64,000 nt of DNA. Origin: an uncultured Chthonomonadales bacterium (lineage in GTDB: Bacteria; Armatimonadota; Chthonomonadetes; Chthonomonadales; CAJBBX01). The stretch is taken from NCBI GenBank assembly GCA_938005745.1, contig CALLMM010000001.1, positions 372,001 through 436,000 of the forward strand. The letters are read 5' to 3'. Within the stretch, counting starts at the first letter, position 1; the number at the start of each line of letters is the position of its first letter. Under the pieces are notes generated by a model. It worked only from the letters and a program-made list of their open reading frames with translations. It did no database searches and was not told the origin of the DNA. The position numbers were made by a program, and so were the translations under genes. Below, piece after piece: positions 53,166 to 63,601 of the stretch.

Positions 53166-54446
53166 TCAGGCAATGCCGTCGGTCAGCGGGAATCGCGCCG
53201 TCAACGCCTGCACCTCCTGGCGAACCGCCTCCTGCGTGGCTTCGTCGCCGGGATGGGACAGGGCGCGGTCGAGCAGGTCCGCCACGATCTCCATCTCCGG
53301 CTCCCGGAAGCCTCGCGTGGTGACGGCGGGCGACCCCAGGCGCAGTCCGCTGGTGATCCAGGGCTTTTCGGTATCGTAGGGAATGGCGTTTTTGTTGGTG
53401 GTGATCTTTACCTTATCGAGCATCACCTGCGCGTCGCGCCCGGTCAGTCGCTTCGGGCGAAGGTCTACCAGCATCAGATGGTTATCGGTTCCGCCGGAGA
53501 CCAGTTTGAAGCCGCGCCGGATCAGTCCGTCCGCCAGCGCCGCCGCGTTTTTGCGTATCTGCTGCTGATAGGCTTTGAAGCCCGGCTGCAGCGCCTCGTG
53601 GAAGGCGACCGCCTTCGCCGCGATGATATGCATCAGCGGACCGCCCTGCGTTCCGGGAAAGACGGCGGAGTCGATGGCTCGGGCGTACTCCGCATCGCAC
53701 AGGATGATGCCGCCGCGCGGTCCGCGCAGGGTCTTGTGGGTGGTGGAGGTGATGATCTGGGCGTAGCCGACGGGGGAGGGATGTTCGCCGGCAGCGATCA
53801 GTCCGGCGATATGGGCGATGTCCGCCAGCAGGATCGCCCCGACCTCATCCGCGATGGCGCGCAGGCGGGCAAAGTCTATGATGCGCGGATAGGCGGAGGC
53901 GCCGGAGGTGATCATCTTCGGGCGCACCTCGCGGGCGATCCGGGCGCACTCCTCGTAGTCAATCTGTCCGGTCTCCGGGTGCACGCCGTAGAACTGCGCG
54001 TTGTAGAACTTGCCGGAGAAGTTGACCGGGCTGCCGTGCGTGAGATGTCCTCCCTGATCCAGGCGCATCCCCAGGATCGTATCTCCCGGCTGAAGCAGGG
54101 CGGTGAAGACGGCGATGTTGGCGGAGGCGCCGGAGTGAGGCTGCACATTGGCGTGATCTGCGCCGAACAGCCTCTTGACGCGCTCGATCGCTAGGCTCTC
54201 CACCACATCCACATTCTCGCAGCCGCCGTAGTAACGCTTTGCCGGATAGCCTTCGGCGTACTTGTTGGTCAGCACCGATCCCATCGCCTCCAGCACCGCG
54301 CGGGAGACCACGTTCTCCGAGGCGATCAGTTCAATATGGCTGTTGAGGCGGTCGGCTTCGTGACGGATGGCGGCAGCGATTTCGGGATCGGTCTCGGCGA
54401 GGGATGCGGCGCGCGGCGCAGCCTCCCCCCGCTCAAGCAGGCTCAT
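53166..54446 (-). CDS. glyA: Serine hydroxymethyltransferase
   Basis: A 426-residue PLP enzyme interconverting serine and glycine with transfer of a one-carbon unit to tetrahydrofolate. [40 protein letters not shown] and the active-site lysine in [20 protein letters not shown] are unmistakable, and length is normal. AAGGAG precedes the ATG, and the gene follows rpiB after 11 bases, sharing the promoter at 54932-54960. Confidence 0.97.
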   Translation of the reverse strand: MSLLERGEAAPRAASLAETDPEIAAAIRHEADRLNSHIELIASENVVSRAVLEAMGSVLTNKYAEGYPAKRYYGGCENVDVVESLAIERVKRLFGADHANVQPHSGASANIAVFTALLQPGDTILGMRLDQGGHLTHGSPVNFSGKFYNAQFYGVHPETGQIDYEECARIAREVRPKMITSGASAYPRIIDFARLRAIADEVGAILLADIAHIAGLIAAGEHPSPVGYAQIITSTTHKTLRGPRGGIILCDAEYARAIDSAVFPGTQGGPLMHIIAAKAVAFHEALQPGFKAYQQQIRKNAAALADGLIRRGFKLVSGGTDNHLMLVDLRPKRLTGRDAQVMLDKVKITTNKNAIPYDTEKPWITSGLRLGSPAVTTRGFREPEMEIVADLLDRALSHPGDEATQEAVRQEVQALTARFPLTDGIA

Positions 54447-54457
54447 GCGGTTGCTCC

Positions 54458-54904
54458 TTAACAGTTGTTTTCCAGATCGGCTACTTTGCGGATGCGGCGG
54501 ATATGCCGCTCCCCTTCGGAAAAGGGGGTCTCCAGAAAGACGCGCACAATGTCGGCGGCCAGTTCCGGTCCGACGATTCGCTCCCCCAAGCAGATGATAT
54601 TGGCATCGTTATGCAGACGCGCCAGACGCGCCGTCACCGGTTCGGAGACGGCGGCGGCGCGCACGCCGGGTATCTTGTTGGCGGCAATGCAGATGCCCGC
54701 GCCCGTGCCGCAGACCAGAACGCCGCGCTCGGCTTCGCCGGAGACGACCAGTCTTCCCACACGCGCCGCATAGTCGGGGTAGTCGCTCGACTCGGGGGTG
54801 TTGGCTCCGACATCAATCACCTCATGCCCCTCATTTTTCAACCTGTCGCGCAGATAGTTCTTCAGATGAAATCCGGCATGGTCCGATCCGATCGCCACTC
54901 TCAC
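54458..54904 (-). CDS. rpiB: Ribose-5-phosphate isomerase B
   Basis: The start is GTG 54904, nine bases after AGGAGG, giving 148 residues, the usual RpiB length; the frame runs 13 codons further up but over the promoter. [38 protein letters not shown] (catalytic Cys in the CGTG loop) and [16 protein letters not shown] match the family. It interconverts ribose 5-phosphate and ribulose 5-phosphate (or allose 6-phosphate). It is the first gene of a minus-strand run of up to ten genes. Confidence 0.95.
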   Translation of the reverse strand: MRVAIGSDHAGFHLKNYLRDRLKNEGHEVIDVGANTPESSDYPDYAARVGRLVVSGEAERGVLVCGTGAGICIAANKIPGVRAAAVSEPVTARLARLHNDANIICLGERIVGPELAADIVRVFLETPFSEGERHIRRIRKVADLENNC

Positions 54905-54931
54905 CGCAAAAGCCCTCCTGAAAGCTGGAAT

Positions 54932-54960
54932 ATTGTACATCATTTAGAAACAGGTTTCAA
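54932..54960 (-). promoter_or_regulatory. Promoter of the rpiB-glyA operon
   Basis: On the minus strand TTGAAA (54960-54955) and TACAAT (54937-54932) are 17 bases apart, a good sigma-70-type arrangement, about 28 bases before the rpiB GTG. Confidence 0.65.
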
Positions 54961-55113
54961 CAGAGATCGCGGGGATGCCCGCCAGGAACGCCCCGCCCGG
55001 CTCTCTCTTTACAGGGCGGAGAGCCTCTGATAGAATGGACGAGAAGTCCACCTCTGCAGGCGAGGCGGCAGCGGCTCCCTGTGACAGGCGATCCGCGAGA
55101 GAGCAGAAGCGTC

Positions 55114-56051
<938 letters not shown>

Positions 56052-56055
<4 letters not shown>

Positions 56056-57287
56056 GTCGGAATGTGCGCGTGGTCGCCTGGCATGAGTACATCACCAATG
56101 TGCGCCGGAAGGAGTTTATCCTGCTGACGCTCGGTCTGCCGGTGCTGATGCTCTTCTTCGGGGGACTGAGCGTTCTGGGCACGACCGCGGCGGTCGGGAC
56201 GTTCGCCGCCCGGGTCACGCTGGAGACCGGGATCGTGGATCGCAGCGGCGCGCTCGATCTGAGCGAGGTCGAGCCGGCGATCCCGGATATCCGGATACGC
56301 TCCTACGCCGATGAGAACGCCGGACTGCAGGATGTGCGGGCGGGCAGGATCATCGCGCTGATGGTCGTTCCGGCGGACTATCTGGCGACCGGAAACGTAA
56401 CGGTCTACCGGCAGAGCCGGGGGCTGTTCAATCAGCGGGAGCGCGTTCCGGTCGGCGCGATCCTGATGCGCGGACTGATGGCGAAGCAGGGGCTGGAGAA
56501 GCCGATCCGTGAGCGCATCTACGCGCCGGTGGGAGAGAGCGGCGCGCGCGTGTTGGTGCAGGACCGCTCCGGAGCCTTTGTTCCGCTTCATCCGGGACGG
56601 GAGGCGGCGCGGCTGATCCTGCCCTACCTGTTCGCGATCCTCCTCACTACCTCGATCTTCATCTCCGCCAACTATCTGCTGCGCGGGATTGCGGAGGAGA
56701 AGGAGAACCGGGTGATCGAGGTGATACTCTCCTCCATCACGCCGGAGACGCTTCTGCGCGGCAAGCTGATCGGACTGGCGGGGGTGGGATTGACGCAGGT
56801 GGGCATCTGGGCGACGCTGGGGGGCGTGCCGGCGCTGATCCAGTTCTCCGGCTACATTCAGCTTTCGCCGTCCGCGCTGGCGGGCGTTCTTCTCTTCTTC
56901 GCGCTGGGTTTCGGACTGTATGCGACGATCCTGGCGGGGCTGGGCGCGCTCGGAACCTCGTATCGGGAGAGCCAGCAGATAGCGGGACTGGTCTCTTTCG
57001 GAGCCTTCTTCCCGATCATTCTGATCCTGGCGCTGGTCGAGTTTCCCAACGGCGCGCTGGCGCGCATCCTCTCCTGGATACCCCTGACCGCGCCCACCAC
57101 CATGGTGATCCGCATGACGACCGCCGAGGTTCCGCCCGCCGACATTCTGCTCTCCGCCCTGATCACGCTGGCAGCGATCTGGCTGGTGCTGAGGCTCTCC
57201 GCCCGTCTGTTCCGGTTCGGACTGCTGATCTACGGCAAGCGCCCCACGCTCATCGAGACCCTGCGCTGGCTCCGGCAGTCCTCCTGA
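56052..57287 (+). CDS. ABC-2 type permease, NatB-like
   Basis: A 411-residue permease: one helix near the start (FILLTLGLPVLMLFFGGLSV), a soluble loop of about 150 residues, then five helices to the end (for example LPYLFAILLTTSIFISANYL and LAGVLLFFALGFGLYATILA). EEKENRVIEVILSSITPETL is the conserved coupling region of the ABC2_membrane_3 family. It pairs with the NatA-like ATPase. Function inferred from family only. Confidence 0.9.
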
Positions 57288-57304
57288 CGGCGGACAAAGA
57301 GAGC

Positions 57305-57327
57305 GGGGCTGGCAGAAAGCCAGCCCC
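57305..57327. terminator. Bidirectional terminator between permease and foldase genes
   Basis: GGGGCTGGC and GCCAGCCCC form a perfect 9-base stem around AGAAA, with flanking GAGAGC and GGCTCTC able to extend it. It lies between convergent genes, 17 bases after the permease stop. Confidence 0.7.
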
Positions 57328-57337
57328 CGTCGGCTCT

Positions 57338-58537
57338 CTACTCCTGCGGCATCATGCCCGGAGGAGGCGCGGGCAGGGGAAGCGTGTTGGTCACTTTCGC
57401 CTGCGCGACAAGCTCCTGCACCTTGATCTGCAGGCGGCTGCGCAGATAGTTCTGCAGCACCTGATCGCGCTCCGGAGCCGTCATCTCGTCGCCCCGCCGC
57501 TCCAGCCGGATCAGATGCCAGCCGAAATCGGTGCGCACCGGCTCGCTGATCTTCCCCTTCTCCAGCTTGAACGCCGCCTCCTCGAAGGCGGGAACCATCG
57601 TCCCGCTGCGATGAATGAAGATGCCCACGCTGCCCCCGCGAAACTTCGTGGCGTCGGTGTTGTATTCGCGCGCGGCGTCCTCGAAGGTCTTTTTGCCGCT
57701 GCGGATCTCCTCCGCAATCTCCTCGATCCGCTTCTTCGCCTCCGCAAACGCCTTCTCGCGATCCGCCGGATCGGTCGCGGGCGGACCGCCTCCCGGAGAC
57801 GCGACCGGCGCATTCGGGTTCACCTGCACCAGAACGTGACTCGCCTCCAGATAGTCGTTCTGTCCGAGCGGATGCCCCAGACGCTGATCCAGCTCCCTGC
57901 GAATAATCTTCTGCAGTCCGATCTGCACGGCGGTCAGACGGGTCAGCGTGTCCCGCCGCGTTCCGAAGGCTGCCAGGATCTCCGCATCGCTCTTGCCCGT
58001 CAGCCGCATCTGCTGCCGGACGCGCTCGATGGCAGTGGCGACCTCGCGGTCAATCTCGGCGCGGGTTACCGTGATGTTCAACCGGCGAATCGCCTGCTGA
58101 ATGGCAAGCTCGCTGATCTTGTTCTGCACCGCCTCCAGAAACACCTGGGGCTTATCCTGCAGGAACCAGGCGTAGATGTCGGCGCGGGTCAGGGTGACGG
58201 ACGCGCCTCCGGAGGCGCTCATCCGCCGCAGCGCCAGCGCGCCCACCGCCGCCGCCACCGGACGATTGCGGTCGGCAAATCGGGCGTCGCGCGCCTCCAG
58301 ACGCGCTGTCTGATCGGTCAGCAGCCCGTCCACCACCTGCGCCAGCGTGATCTTCTCCCCGTTGACGGTCGCAATGACGCGCGATCCGATCGCCGCTGCG
58401 CGATCGGTGGCGCCGGAAGGGCGACCCGTGCCGCTTGATGCGCGTCTCTTTTGCGCGCAGACCGGCTCCGCCACGAGCGCGGTTAGAGTCAGCGCAGCCA
58501 GCAGCGCGCAGACTGCCGCGCGCGGTCGAAATATCAT
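57338..58537 (-). CDS. SurA/PrsA-like peptidyl-prolyl isomerase
   Basis: A 399-residue exported foldase with a signal peptide (AVCALLAALTLTALVAEPVC). The middle is a SurA-like chaperone region (SELAIQQAIRRLNITVTRAE, RLTAVQIGLQKIIRRELDQR). The C-terminal parvulin domain is at about residues 255-365: EASHVLVQVNPNAP, FEDAAREYNTDATKFRGGSV and VPAFEEAAFKLEKGKISEPV followed by GWHLIRLERR. A proline-rich tail ends it. It would help fold secreted proteins, fitting a genome rich in them. GAAAGGAG supports the start. Confidence 0.88.
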   Translation of the reverse strand: MIFRPRAAVCALLAALTLTALVAEPVCAQKRRASSGTGRPSGATDRAAAIGSRVIATVNGEKITLAQVVDGLLTDQTARLEARDARFADRNRPVAAAVGALALRRMSASGGASVTLTRADIYAWFLQDKPQVFLEAVQNKISELAIQQAIRRLNITVTRAEIDREVATAIERVRQQMRLTGKSDAEILAAFGTRRDTLTRLTAVQIGLQKIIRRELDQRLGHPLGQNDYLEASHVLVQVNPNAPVASPGGGPPATDPADREKAFAEAKKRIEEIAEEIRSGKKTFEDAAREYNTDATKFRGGSVGIFIHRSGTMVPAFEEAAFKLEKGKISEPVRTDFGWHLIRLERRGDEMTAPERDQVLQNYLRSRLQIKVQELVAQAKVTNTLPLPAPPPGMMPQE

Positions 58538-58635
58538 CAGAACTACTCTCCTTTCGCGTTCAGCGATCTCTTCTATCCCTGAAACAGGGTTGTCGGACGG
58601 CGCGAACCTTCAGCGCGCCTTCCGCCGGAGAGCGA

Positions 58636-59130
58636 CTACTCCAGCGGCGGAAGCTCCGAAAGGTCGCGCAGGGCGAAGTAGTGCAAAAACTCCGGCGTGG
58701 TGGCATAGAGGATCGGGCGTCCGACCGTCTGCTTGCGCCCCGCCTCCATCACCAGACGCCGCTCCATCAGCGTCTTCAGCACGCCCCCGCAGGCGACCCC
58801 GCGCACCGCCTCGATCTCCGGCTGCGTCACCGGCTGCCGGTAGGCGATGATCGCGACCGTCTCCAGCGCGGCGCGGGAGAGCTTCGCGCTCCCGCGCGCA
58901 AACAGCCGCCCGACCGCCTCCGCATAGTCCGGGCGGGTCGCCAGTTGATACCCCCCGGCGATTGCGATCACCTGCAGACCGCTCTGCCTCTCTCCCAGCC
59001 GGAGCTGCAGTTCGCGCAGCCCCTCCTCCGCCTCGATCTCCGCGCACTGCAGCGAGCGAGCCATCTCCGCCAGCGACAGCGGCTCTCCAGCGACAAACAG
59101 CAGACACTCGATGGCAGCCGCCCGGTTCAT
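58636..59130 (-). CDS. scpB: Segregation and condensation protein B
   Basis: A 164-residue winged-helix protein with the ScpB features IECLLFVAGEPLSLAEMARS, RAALETVAIIAYRQPVTQPE and EAVRGVACGGVLKTLMERRL. It ends with the second winged helix (GRPILYATTPEFLHYFALRD). It forms the SMC-ScpAB condensin with ScpA. Its ATG overlaps the scpA stop by 4 bases, the usual coupling. Confidence 0.95.
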   Translation of the reverse strand: MNRAAAIECLLFVAGEPLSLAEMARSLQCAEIEAEEGLRELQLRLGERQSGLQVIAIAGGYQLATRPDYAEAVGRLFARGSAKLSRAALETVAIIAYRQPVTQPEIEAVRGVACGGVLKTLMERRLVMEAGRKQTVGRPILYATTPEFLHYFALRDLSELPPLE

Positions 59131-59879
59131 TCCGCCGCCTCCTGCGGATAGATCGTGATCTCGCCCAGCATCTGTGCCTGCTCCACGCGCACCCGTCCCT
59201 GCCGCAGCAGCTCCAGCAGCGACAGGAAGATCAGCACAATCTCATAGCGTTCGCAGGGAAGCGTGAAAAGCGCGTCAAATCCGATCCCGTCCGGATGCAT
59301 CCGCACCCGCTTGAGCACCTCCGCCATCTTCAGCCGCAGACCGACGCGGCGCCGGGGCACCACCGCCGTCACCGGCTCTGAATCGACTCCCGCCGCCGTC
59401 AGCACGCGCCGCAGCGCCGCCAGAAGCTGAGCCGCCTGCAGCGCGCCCTCCTCCACCGGCAGCAGGTAGTCGTCCGGGTTCTCCTGCGCGGCGCGAAAGT
59501 AGAGCAGACGCCGGTACTCCTCCCATTCGCGCAGGGTCTCCACCGTGCCCTGGTACTTCTGGTAGTCCAGCAGCCGCTGTACCAGCTCCGCGCGCGGATC
59601 CTCCGCCTCCTCCTCGCCCTCCGGCGCGGGCGGCGCAGGCAGAAGCATCCGCGATTTGATCTCCAGCAGCGTCGCCGCCATCACGATATACTCACCCGCG
59701 ATCGTCAGGTCCAGCGACTCCCACAACGCCAGATAGTCCAGATACTGCTGCGCGATCTGGGCGATCGGGATGTCGTAGATATCCACCTGATTCTTGCGAA
59801 TCAGGTGAAGCAGCAGGTCCAGCGGTCCTTCAAACGCGGTCAGCTTAACATGGAGCGCGCGGGAGGCGGAGAGAGTCAT
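59127..59879 (-). CDS. scpA: Segregation and condensation protein A
   Basis: I place the start at ATG 59879, giving 250 residues, the normal size; the frame is open far upstream without coding character. LTAFEGPLDLLLHLIRKNQV and DIYDIPIAQIAQQYLDYL are the N-terminal SMC-binding part. EYIVMAATLLEIKSRMLLPA is also diagnostic, and a C-terminal winged helix contacts ATPase heads. No Shine-Dalgarno is visible just before the ATG, which may mean a leaderless transcript or weak translation. It is translationally coupled to scpB. Confidence 0.95.
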   Translation of the reverse strand: MTLSASRALHVKLTAFEGPLDLLLHLIRKNQVDIYDIPIAQIAQQYLDYLALWESLDLTIAGEYIVMAATLLEIKSRMLLPAPPAPEGEEEAEDPRAELVQRLLDYQKYQGTVETLREWEEYRRLLYFRAAQENPDDYLLPVEEGALQAAQLLAALRRVLTAAGVDSEPVTAVVPRRRVGLRLKMAEVLKRVRMHPDGIGFDALFTLPCERYEIVLIFLSLLELLRQGRVRVEQAQMLGEITIYPQEAAE

Positions 59880-59947
59880 GGCGGAATGTGTCGTCGGGAT
59901 GATCGGGCGAGAGAGCGGCGGAGGACGCGAGGGTCTCCCGCCGGCGC

Positions 59948-60436
59948 CTACGGACGGCAGGAGGTGCTCTCCTGCGGCTCCTCCCGCTTGTGATGGAAAG
60001 TCCAGTACTTGTTGGCGAGAAAGTTCCAGAACGCCACGAAGACCACGGCAACCAGCTTGGCGATATTCAGATGCAACAGCGAGGGATTTTCGCGATGATA
60101 GAGGTCGCCGGTCATCAAAAACAGCATCGTTTTCATGATAAGGAAGTTGAGCACAAGACCGACAATATTCACGGCGACAAATTTGGCGTACTGCTCGTGC
60201 CGCCGGCCGCTGCCCAGTCCGCGAAACGTCCAGAGGCTGTTCCAGATAAAGCCGTTCGTCACCGCCATCATAAACGAGACGACCTGCGCAGCCATCCAGT
60301 GCCATCCAGCCAGCTTTACCAGCAGGTTGAACAGCCCTACATCTATGAGCATGCTGGTAAAGCCGATCATACAGAATTTGACAAACTGCCGGACGCCTCG
60401 ACGCTGAAGTAGAGAGGGTAGCGCGGCTTGAATCAT
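59948..60436 (-). CDS. GtrA-family membrane protein
   Basis: A 162-residue protein with four transmembrane helices: QFVKFCMIGFTSMLIDVGLF, AAQVVSFMMAVTNGFIWN, the AVNIVGLVLNFLIMKTMLFL region, and LVAVVFVAFWNFLANKYW. This is the GtrA fold (PF04138), with the typical end of NF(x)xNKYWTF. Members flip or help transfer polyprenyl-linked sugars for cell-surface glycans. No partner glycosyltransferase is encoded beside it. Confidence 0.92.
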   Translation of the reverse strand: MIQAALPSLLQRRGVRQFVKFCMIGFTSMLIDVGLFNLLVKLAGWHWMAAQVVSFMMAVTNGFIWNSLWTFRGLGSGRRHEQYAKFVAVNIVGLVLNFLIMKTMLFLMTGDLYHRENPSLLHLNIAKLVAVVFVAFWNFLANKYWTFHHKREEPQESTSCRP

Positions 60437-60485
60437 ATGCTTCCTTTCTCCGGCGCGGCGGAGCGGCCCGCGCGGGATTACGGAG

Positions 60486-60491
60486 ATTATA
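60486..60491 (-). promoter_or_regulatory. Extended -10 of the GtrA gene
   Basis: The minus strand reads ATGGTATAAT, a TATAAT with the extended TGN element; no good -35 lies 17-18 bases upstream. It is about 50 bases before the GtrA ATG. Confidence 0.5.
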
Positions 60492-60543
60492 CCATAGCCT
60501 CCCCGTAAACAGGAGAGCTTTGATGAGTTTGCCGGCCTTCTCC

Positions 60544-60573
60544 TTGACAGCCCGCCTCTCTTCTGTTTATAAT
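60544..60573 (+). promoter_or_regulatory. Consensus sigma-70-type promoter for 7TM-HD gene
   Basis: TTGACA (60544-60549) and TATAAT (60568-60573), both perfect, are separated by 18 bases. It drives the gene at 60743 and probably ybeY and dgkA after it. Confidence 0.75.
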
Positions 60574-60742
60574 TGCAGAGTCGGCTATATTTCGTAAAAT
60601 GGTTGCAGGGATCGAGGGAGACAACGCGGACTCATCGTCTGCAGGCAACCGGCGAAACGCGGGACAACGCACGGCGCAACCGCTCTATCCGCGTCTTTTT
60701 GCCGAGTGAGATCGGCGGAATGTTTTTGCGTCAACAAACCCA

Positions 60743-63040
60743 ATGACCAGTCATCTCCTTCGTTCGTTCAGAATCAGAAAGCGTAAAAAACGGAGCGGAC
60801 CGCGACCGGCGGTCAGGCTGCCGTTCGATGCGCGTCGTCTGGCGCTGGGCATTGTCACGGTAATCACCCTGACATTCCTGATGTCCATCCATTTCCTGCC
60901 CGACCGCGTCACGCTCACCCTCGGCGACCGCAGCCCGACCGAGATACGCGCCCCTCGCAGCGTCACCTACACCGACACGGAAGCCACCGCGCGCCTGCGG
61001 GAGACCGTCGCCGCGCGCGTCGAGAAGGTCTACGACTTCGACCCCACCGCCCTCGCGCAGGCGACCCACGCGCTGTCGCAGCTCTTCGACCGGGTAGCCT
61101 ACGTCCGCGAAGACCGCTCTCTCCCCTCCATGGACCGCAAGGTCGAGCGTCTCTCCGCCGAGTTCGGCGCCGTCTACACGCCCGCTCAGCTTCGCTATCT
61201 CCTGTCGGCTCCTACCGCCACGCTGGAGCGGCTGGAACTCAACGCCCGGCGGCTGGTGGAAGACGCGATGGAGAAGGAGATACGCAACAACACCGAAGAC
61301 CTGAAGCACGCCAAAGCCGCCTACGACGAAAACGCGCAGCAGATCGCCGGCACAAAAGCCGATTTTTCGATCCTGCAGGCGATCGGGGCGCAGGCGCTGC
61401 GCCCCACCCACATCTTCAATCGGCGCAAAACCGAAAACCGCGCGGAGCTCCTGCGGCGCAGCACGCCCGCGGTCACCGGCGCGATCCGGATGCACGACGT
61501 CATCATCCGGCAGGGCGAGGTCTTCACCCAGCTTCATCTGGACAAGTGCGCCGCGCTGGGGCTGGTCAACCCGCGCATCACGCCGGTAACCGGCTTCTCG
61601 CTGTTCCTGCTGGCGGCGGCGATGGTGTCGGTAGTCGGCGTCTTCATCCGCCGCGCGCGCCCCGCCATCTACCACAACCCGCGCCGCCTCTTCCTGCTCG
61701 CCGTGCTGGTGATCTCCAGCGTCTTCGGCTTGAAGATCTTCGGCAACATGCTGGGGCTGTCGCTGTCGGGCGTGCAGTTCGGGTACCTGGGGATGATGAC
61801 GGTGGTGGCGGCGGGCATGATGATCGCGGTGCTGCTGGACGCCTCCCTCGCCGTGCTGGTGACCGCGCTGCTGGCGGTCATCTCCGGGCTGATCATGAAC
61901 CACGAGATTCGCTTCCCGGTGATGACCCTGTTCAGCAGCCTGGTCGGAATCTACAGCGTCTCCAACATCCGGGATCGCGGACACCTGCTGCGGGCATGGA
62001 TCGCCCTCAGCGCGGCGAACCTGGCGCTGGTCTGGGTGGTCGGGGGGCTGCTCGGCGACACCCTGCAGGAGATGATCACCGGGTCGGCATGGGCGGCGCT
62101 GGCGGCGACGCTGGCGGTTCCCATCTTCTTCTTCGGCGTAACCGTGCTGGAGAAGCCTTTCGGCATCCTGACCCATATCTGGCTGCTGGAGCTTTCGGCT
62201 TCCGAGAGACCCCTGCTCCGGAAACTGTGCGTGACCGCCCCCGGCACCTACGCGCACAGCATCGCGGTCGGCAATCTGGCGGAGGCGGCTGCCGACGCCA
62301 TCGGCGCCGACTCGCTCTTCTGCCGGGTCGCCAGCTACTATCACGACATCGGGAAGATGCGCCGCCCCCACTGCTTCATCGAGAATCAGCGCGGCGAAAA
62401 TATTCATGACCGCCTCAACCCCTCCCTCTCCGCCCTCATTATCGCCTCCCATGTCCGCGACGGGCTGGAGATGGCGGACGAGTACCAGCTGCCCCGACAG
62501 ATCAAGGATATCATCGCCGAACACCACGGAACCAGCCTGATCCGCTACTTCTACCATCTGGCGTTGGTCGAGAGCGGCTCGATGGAGCCGGATCGCATCC
62601 TCGAACAGCACTTCCGCTACGAGGGACCGCGCCCGCAGACCCGCGAAAGCGGCATCATCATGCTGGCGGACACCGTCGAGGCGGCGGCGCGCTGCCTGAA
62701 CAAGCCGACCCTGGCGCGCATTCAGAGCCTGGTGGAGTCGCTGATACACGAGAAGCTGACGGACGGTCAACTGGACGACTGCGACCTGACGCTCAAGGAT
62801 ATTCAGAAGATTCAGGCGGCGTTCGTGCGCATCCTCTCCGGCATGCTGCACGGGCGCAAGGACTACCCGGAACTGCCGCGCGCCGAAACGACGATGGCGA
62901 ATCCCGCCCGGGTCCCGATGCTGAACCTGAAAGAGCCAGACCAGGAAGGTCCCGATGCCGATTACTATCGCCAGAGCGCTCAAGCGGCGCATGAGAACGA
63001 CCCGCTTACGGCAAGCCGCACAGACGACCCTGCGCATTGA
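60743..63040 (+). CDS. 7TM-HD phosphodiesterase, PgpH-like (c-di-AMP)
   Basis: A 765-residue membrane protein of the PgpH type. It has one N-terminal helix (ALGIVTVITLTFLMSIHFL) and an extracytoplasmic 7TMR-HDED domain (about 60-275). Seven helices follow (about 285-470), then an HD domain with PGTYAHSIAVGNLAEAAADA, VASYYHDIGKMRRPHCFIEN and KDIIAEHHGTSLIRYFY holding the metal ligands. PgpH proteins cut cyclic di-AMP to pApA and are tied to osmotic and potassium balance. The arrangement before ybeY and dgkA is the standard one; the usual phoH neighbour upstream is missing (GtrA instead). Confidence 0.92.
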   Translation: MTSHLLRSFRIRKRKKRSGPRPAVRLPFDARRLALGIVTVITLTFLMSIHFLPDRVTLTLGDRSPTEIRAPRSVTYTDTEATARLRETVAARVEKVYDFDPTALAQATHALSQLFDRVAYVREDRSLPSMDRKVERLSAEFGAVYTPAQLRYLLSAPTATLERLELNARRLVEDAMEKEIRNNTEDLKHAKAAYDENAQQIAGTKADFSILQAIGAQALRPTHIFNRRKTENRAELLRRSTPAVTGAIRMHDVIIRQGEVFTQLHLDKCAALGLVNPRITPVTGFSLFLLAAAMVSVVGVFIRRARPAIYHNPRRLFLLAVLVISSVFGLKIFGNMLGLSLSGVQFGYLGMMTVVAAGMMIAVLLDASLAVLVTALLAVISGLIMNHEIRFPVMTLFSSLVGIYSVSNIRDRGHLLRAWIALSAANLALVWVVGGLLGDTLQEMITGSAWAALAATLAVPIFFFGVTVLEKPFGILTHIWLLELSASERPLLRKLCVTAPGTYAHSIAVGNLAEAAADAIGADSLFCRVASYYHDIGKMRRPHCFIENQRGENIHDRLNPSLSALIIASHVRDGLEMADEYQLPRQIKDIIAEHHGTSLIRYFYHLALVESGSMEPDRILEQHFRYEGPRPQTRESGIIMLADTVEAAARCLNKPTLARIQSLVESLIHEKLTDGQLDDCDLTLKDIQKIQAAFVRILSGMLHGRKDYPELPRAETTMANPARVPMLNLKEPDQEGPDADYYRQSAQAAHENDPLTASRTDDPAH

Positions 63041-63434
63041 GGGCGCGCCCCGCGCCGAAGTCAGCCTGCTGTTGACCGACGACGCCGCCATCCATGCGCT
63101 CAATCGCGACTATCGCGGCAAGGACCGCCCGACCGATGTGCTCTCCTTCGCGCAGCGCGACCAGCAGCCGGACGCCCCCCCGATCCCCTCGCGCCTCTTC
63201 CCCGCAGAGATCCTCGGCGACGTGGTGATCTCGGTGGAGACCGCCGAACGACAGGCGCGCGCGCGGGGAGTCCCTCTGGAGGAGGAGCTGGCGCACCTCG
63301 CCGTACACGGCATCCTGCACCTGCTGGGCTATGAGGACGAGACCGAGGCGGGCGCGGAGGAGATGCGCCGCCGCGAAGAGCGGGTCATGCAGATGCTGCC
63401 GCCGCTGCCGCGAGAGCGGGAAGCGGGCGTCTAG
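62955..63434 (+). CDS. ybeY: YbeY endoribonuclease/rRNA maturation factor
   Basis: A 159-residue YbeY with RGKDRPTDVLSFAQRD and LGDVVISVETAERQA. The zinc motif region HLAVHGILHLLGYEDE has His118 and His122, but the third ligand position, normally His in GYDH, is Asp128. The start at 62955 is supported by AGGAAGG and by normal N-terminal sequence; it lies 86 bases inside the end of the 7TM-HD gene, an unusually long overlap. Role: maturation and quality control of 16S rRNA 3' end. Confidence 0.9.
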   Translation: MPITIARALKRRMRTTRLRQAAQTTLRIEGAPRAEVSLLLTDDAAIHALNRDYRGKDRPTDVLSFAQRDQQPDAPPIPSRLFPAEILGDVVISVETAERQARARGVPLEEELAHLAVHGILHLLGYEDETEAGAEEMRRREERVMQMLPPLPREREAGV

Positions 63435-63601
63435 CGCGCTGAAAGCGACCGCATCGCGGGTCGAAAGACGATTATTTGGGGAGGCAAGGAGGAGAATTTG
63501 TGGGAAGTTACCGAGTATAATGGCACTTATCCGTGCGTTTACCCGGTATAGCTCATTCGGATACAGCGCGATCTCTCGCCGGTCAGACAGGAGCAGGCAC
63601 A

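Larger units (their letters stand above)
60437..60742. other. Divergent promoter region of GtrA and 7TM-HD genes
   Basis: A gap of about 300 bases with a promoter on each strand (annotated separately). Between the plus-strand promoter and the ATG at 60743 lies a leader of about 160 bases with no recognised riboswitch or small gene. Confidence 0.6.

Noticed and set aside
59880..60305. N-terminal extension of ScpA
   Set aside because: It overlaps the GtrA gene in antisense and ScpA proteins begin at the conserved residues just after 59879.
60731..63103. 790-codon open frame antisense to the 7TM-HD gene
   Set aside because: The plus-strand gene has unmistakable HD and 7TM features and a consensus promoter; the antisense frame is compositionally biased and has no motifs.
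63516..63521. TATAAT before dgkA as a promoter
   Set aside because: No acceptable -35 lies 16-18 bases upstream, and the gene is probably read through from ybeY; evidence was too weak to annotate.
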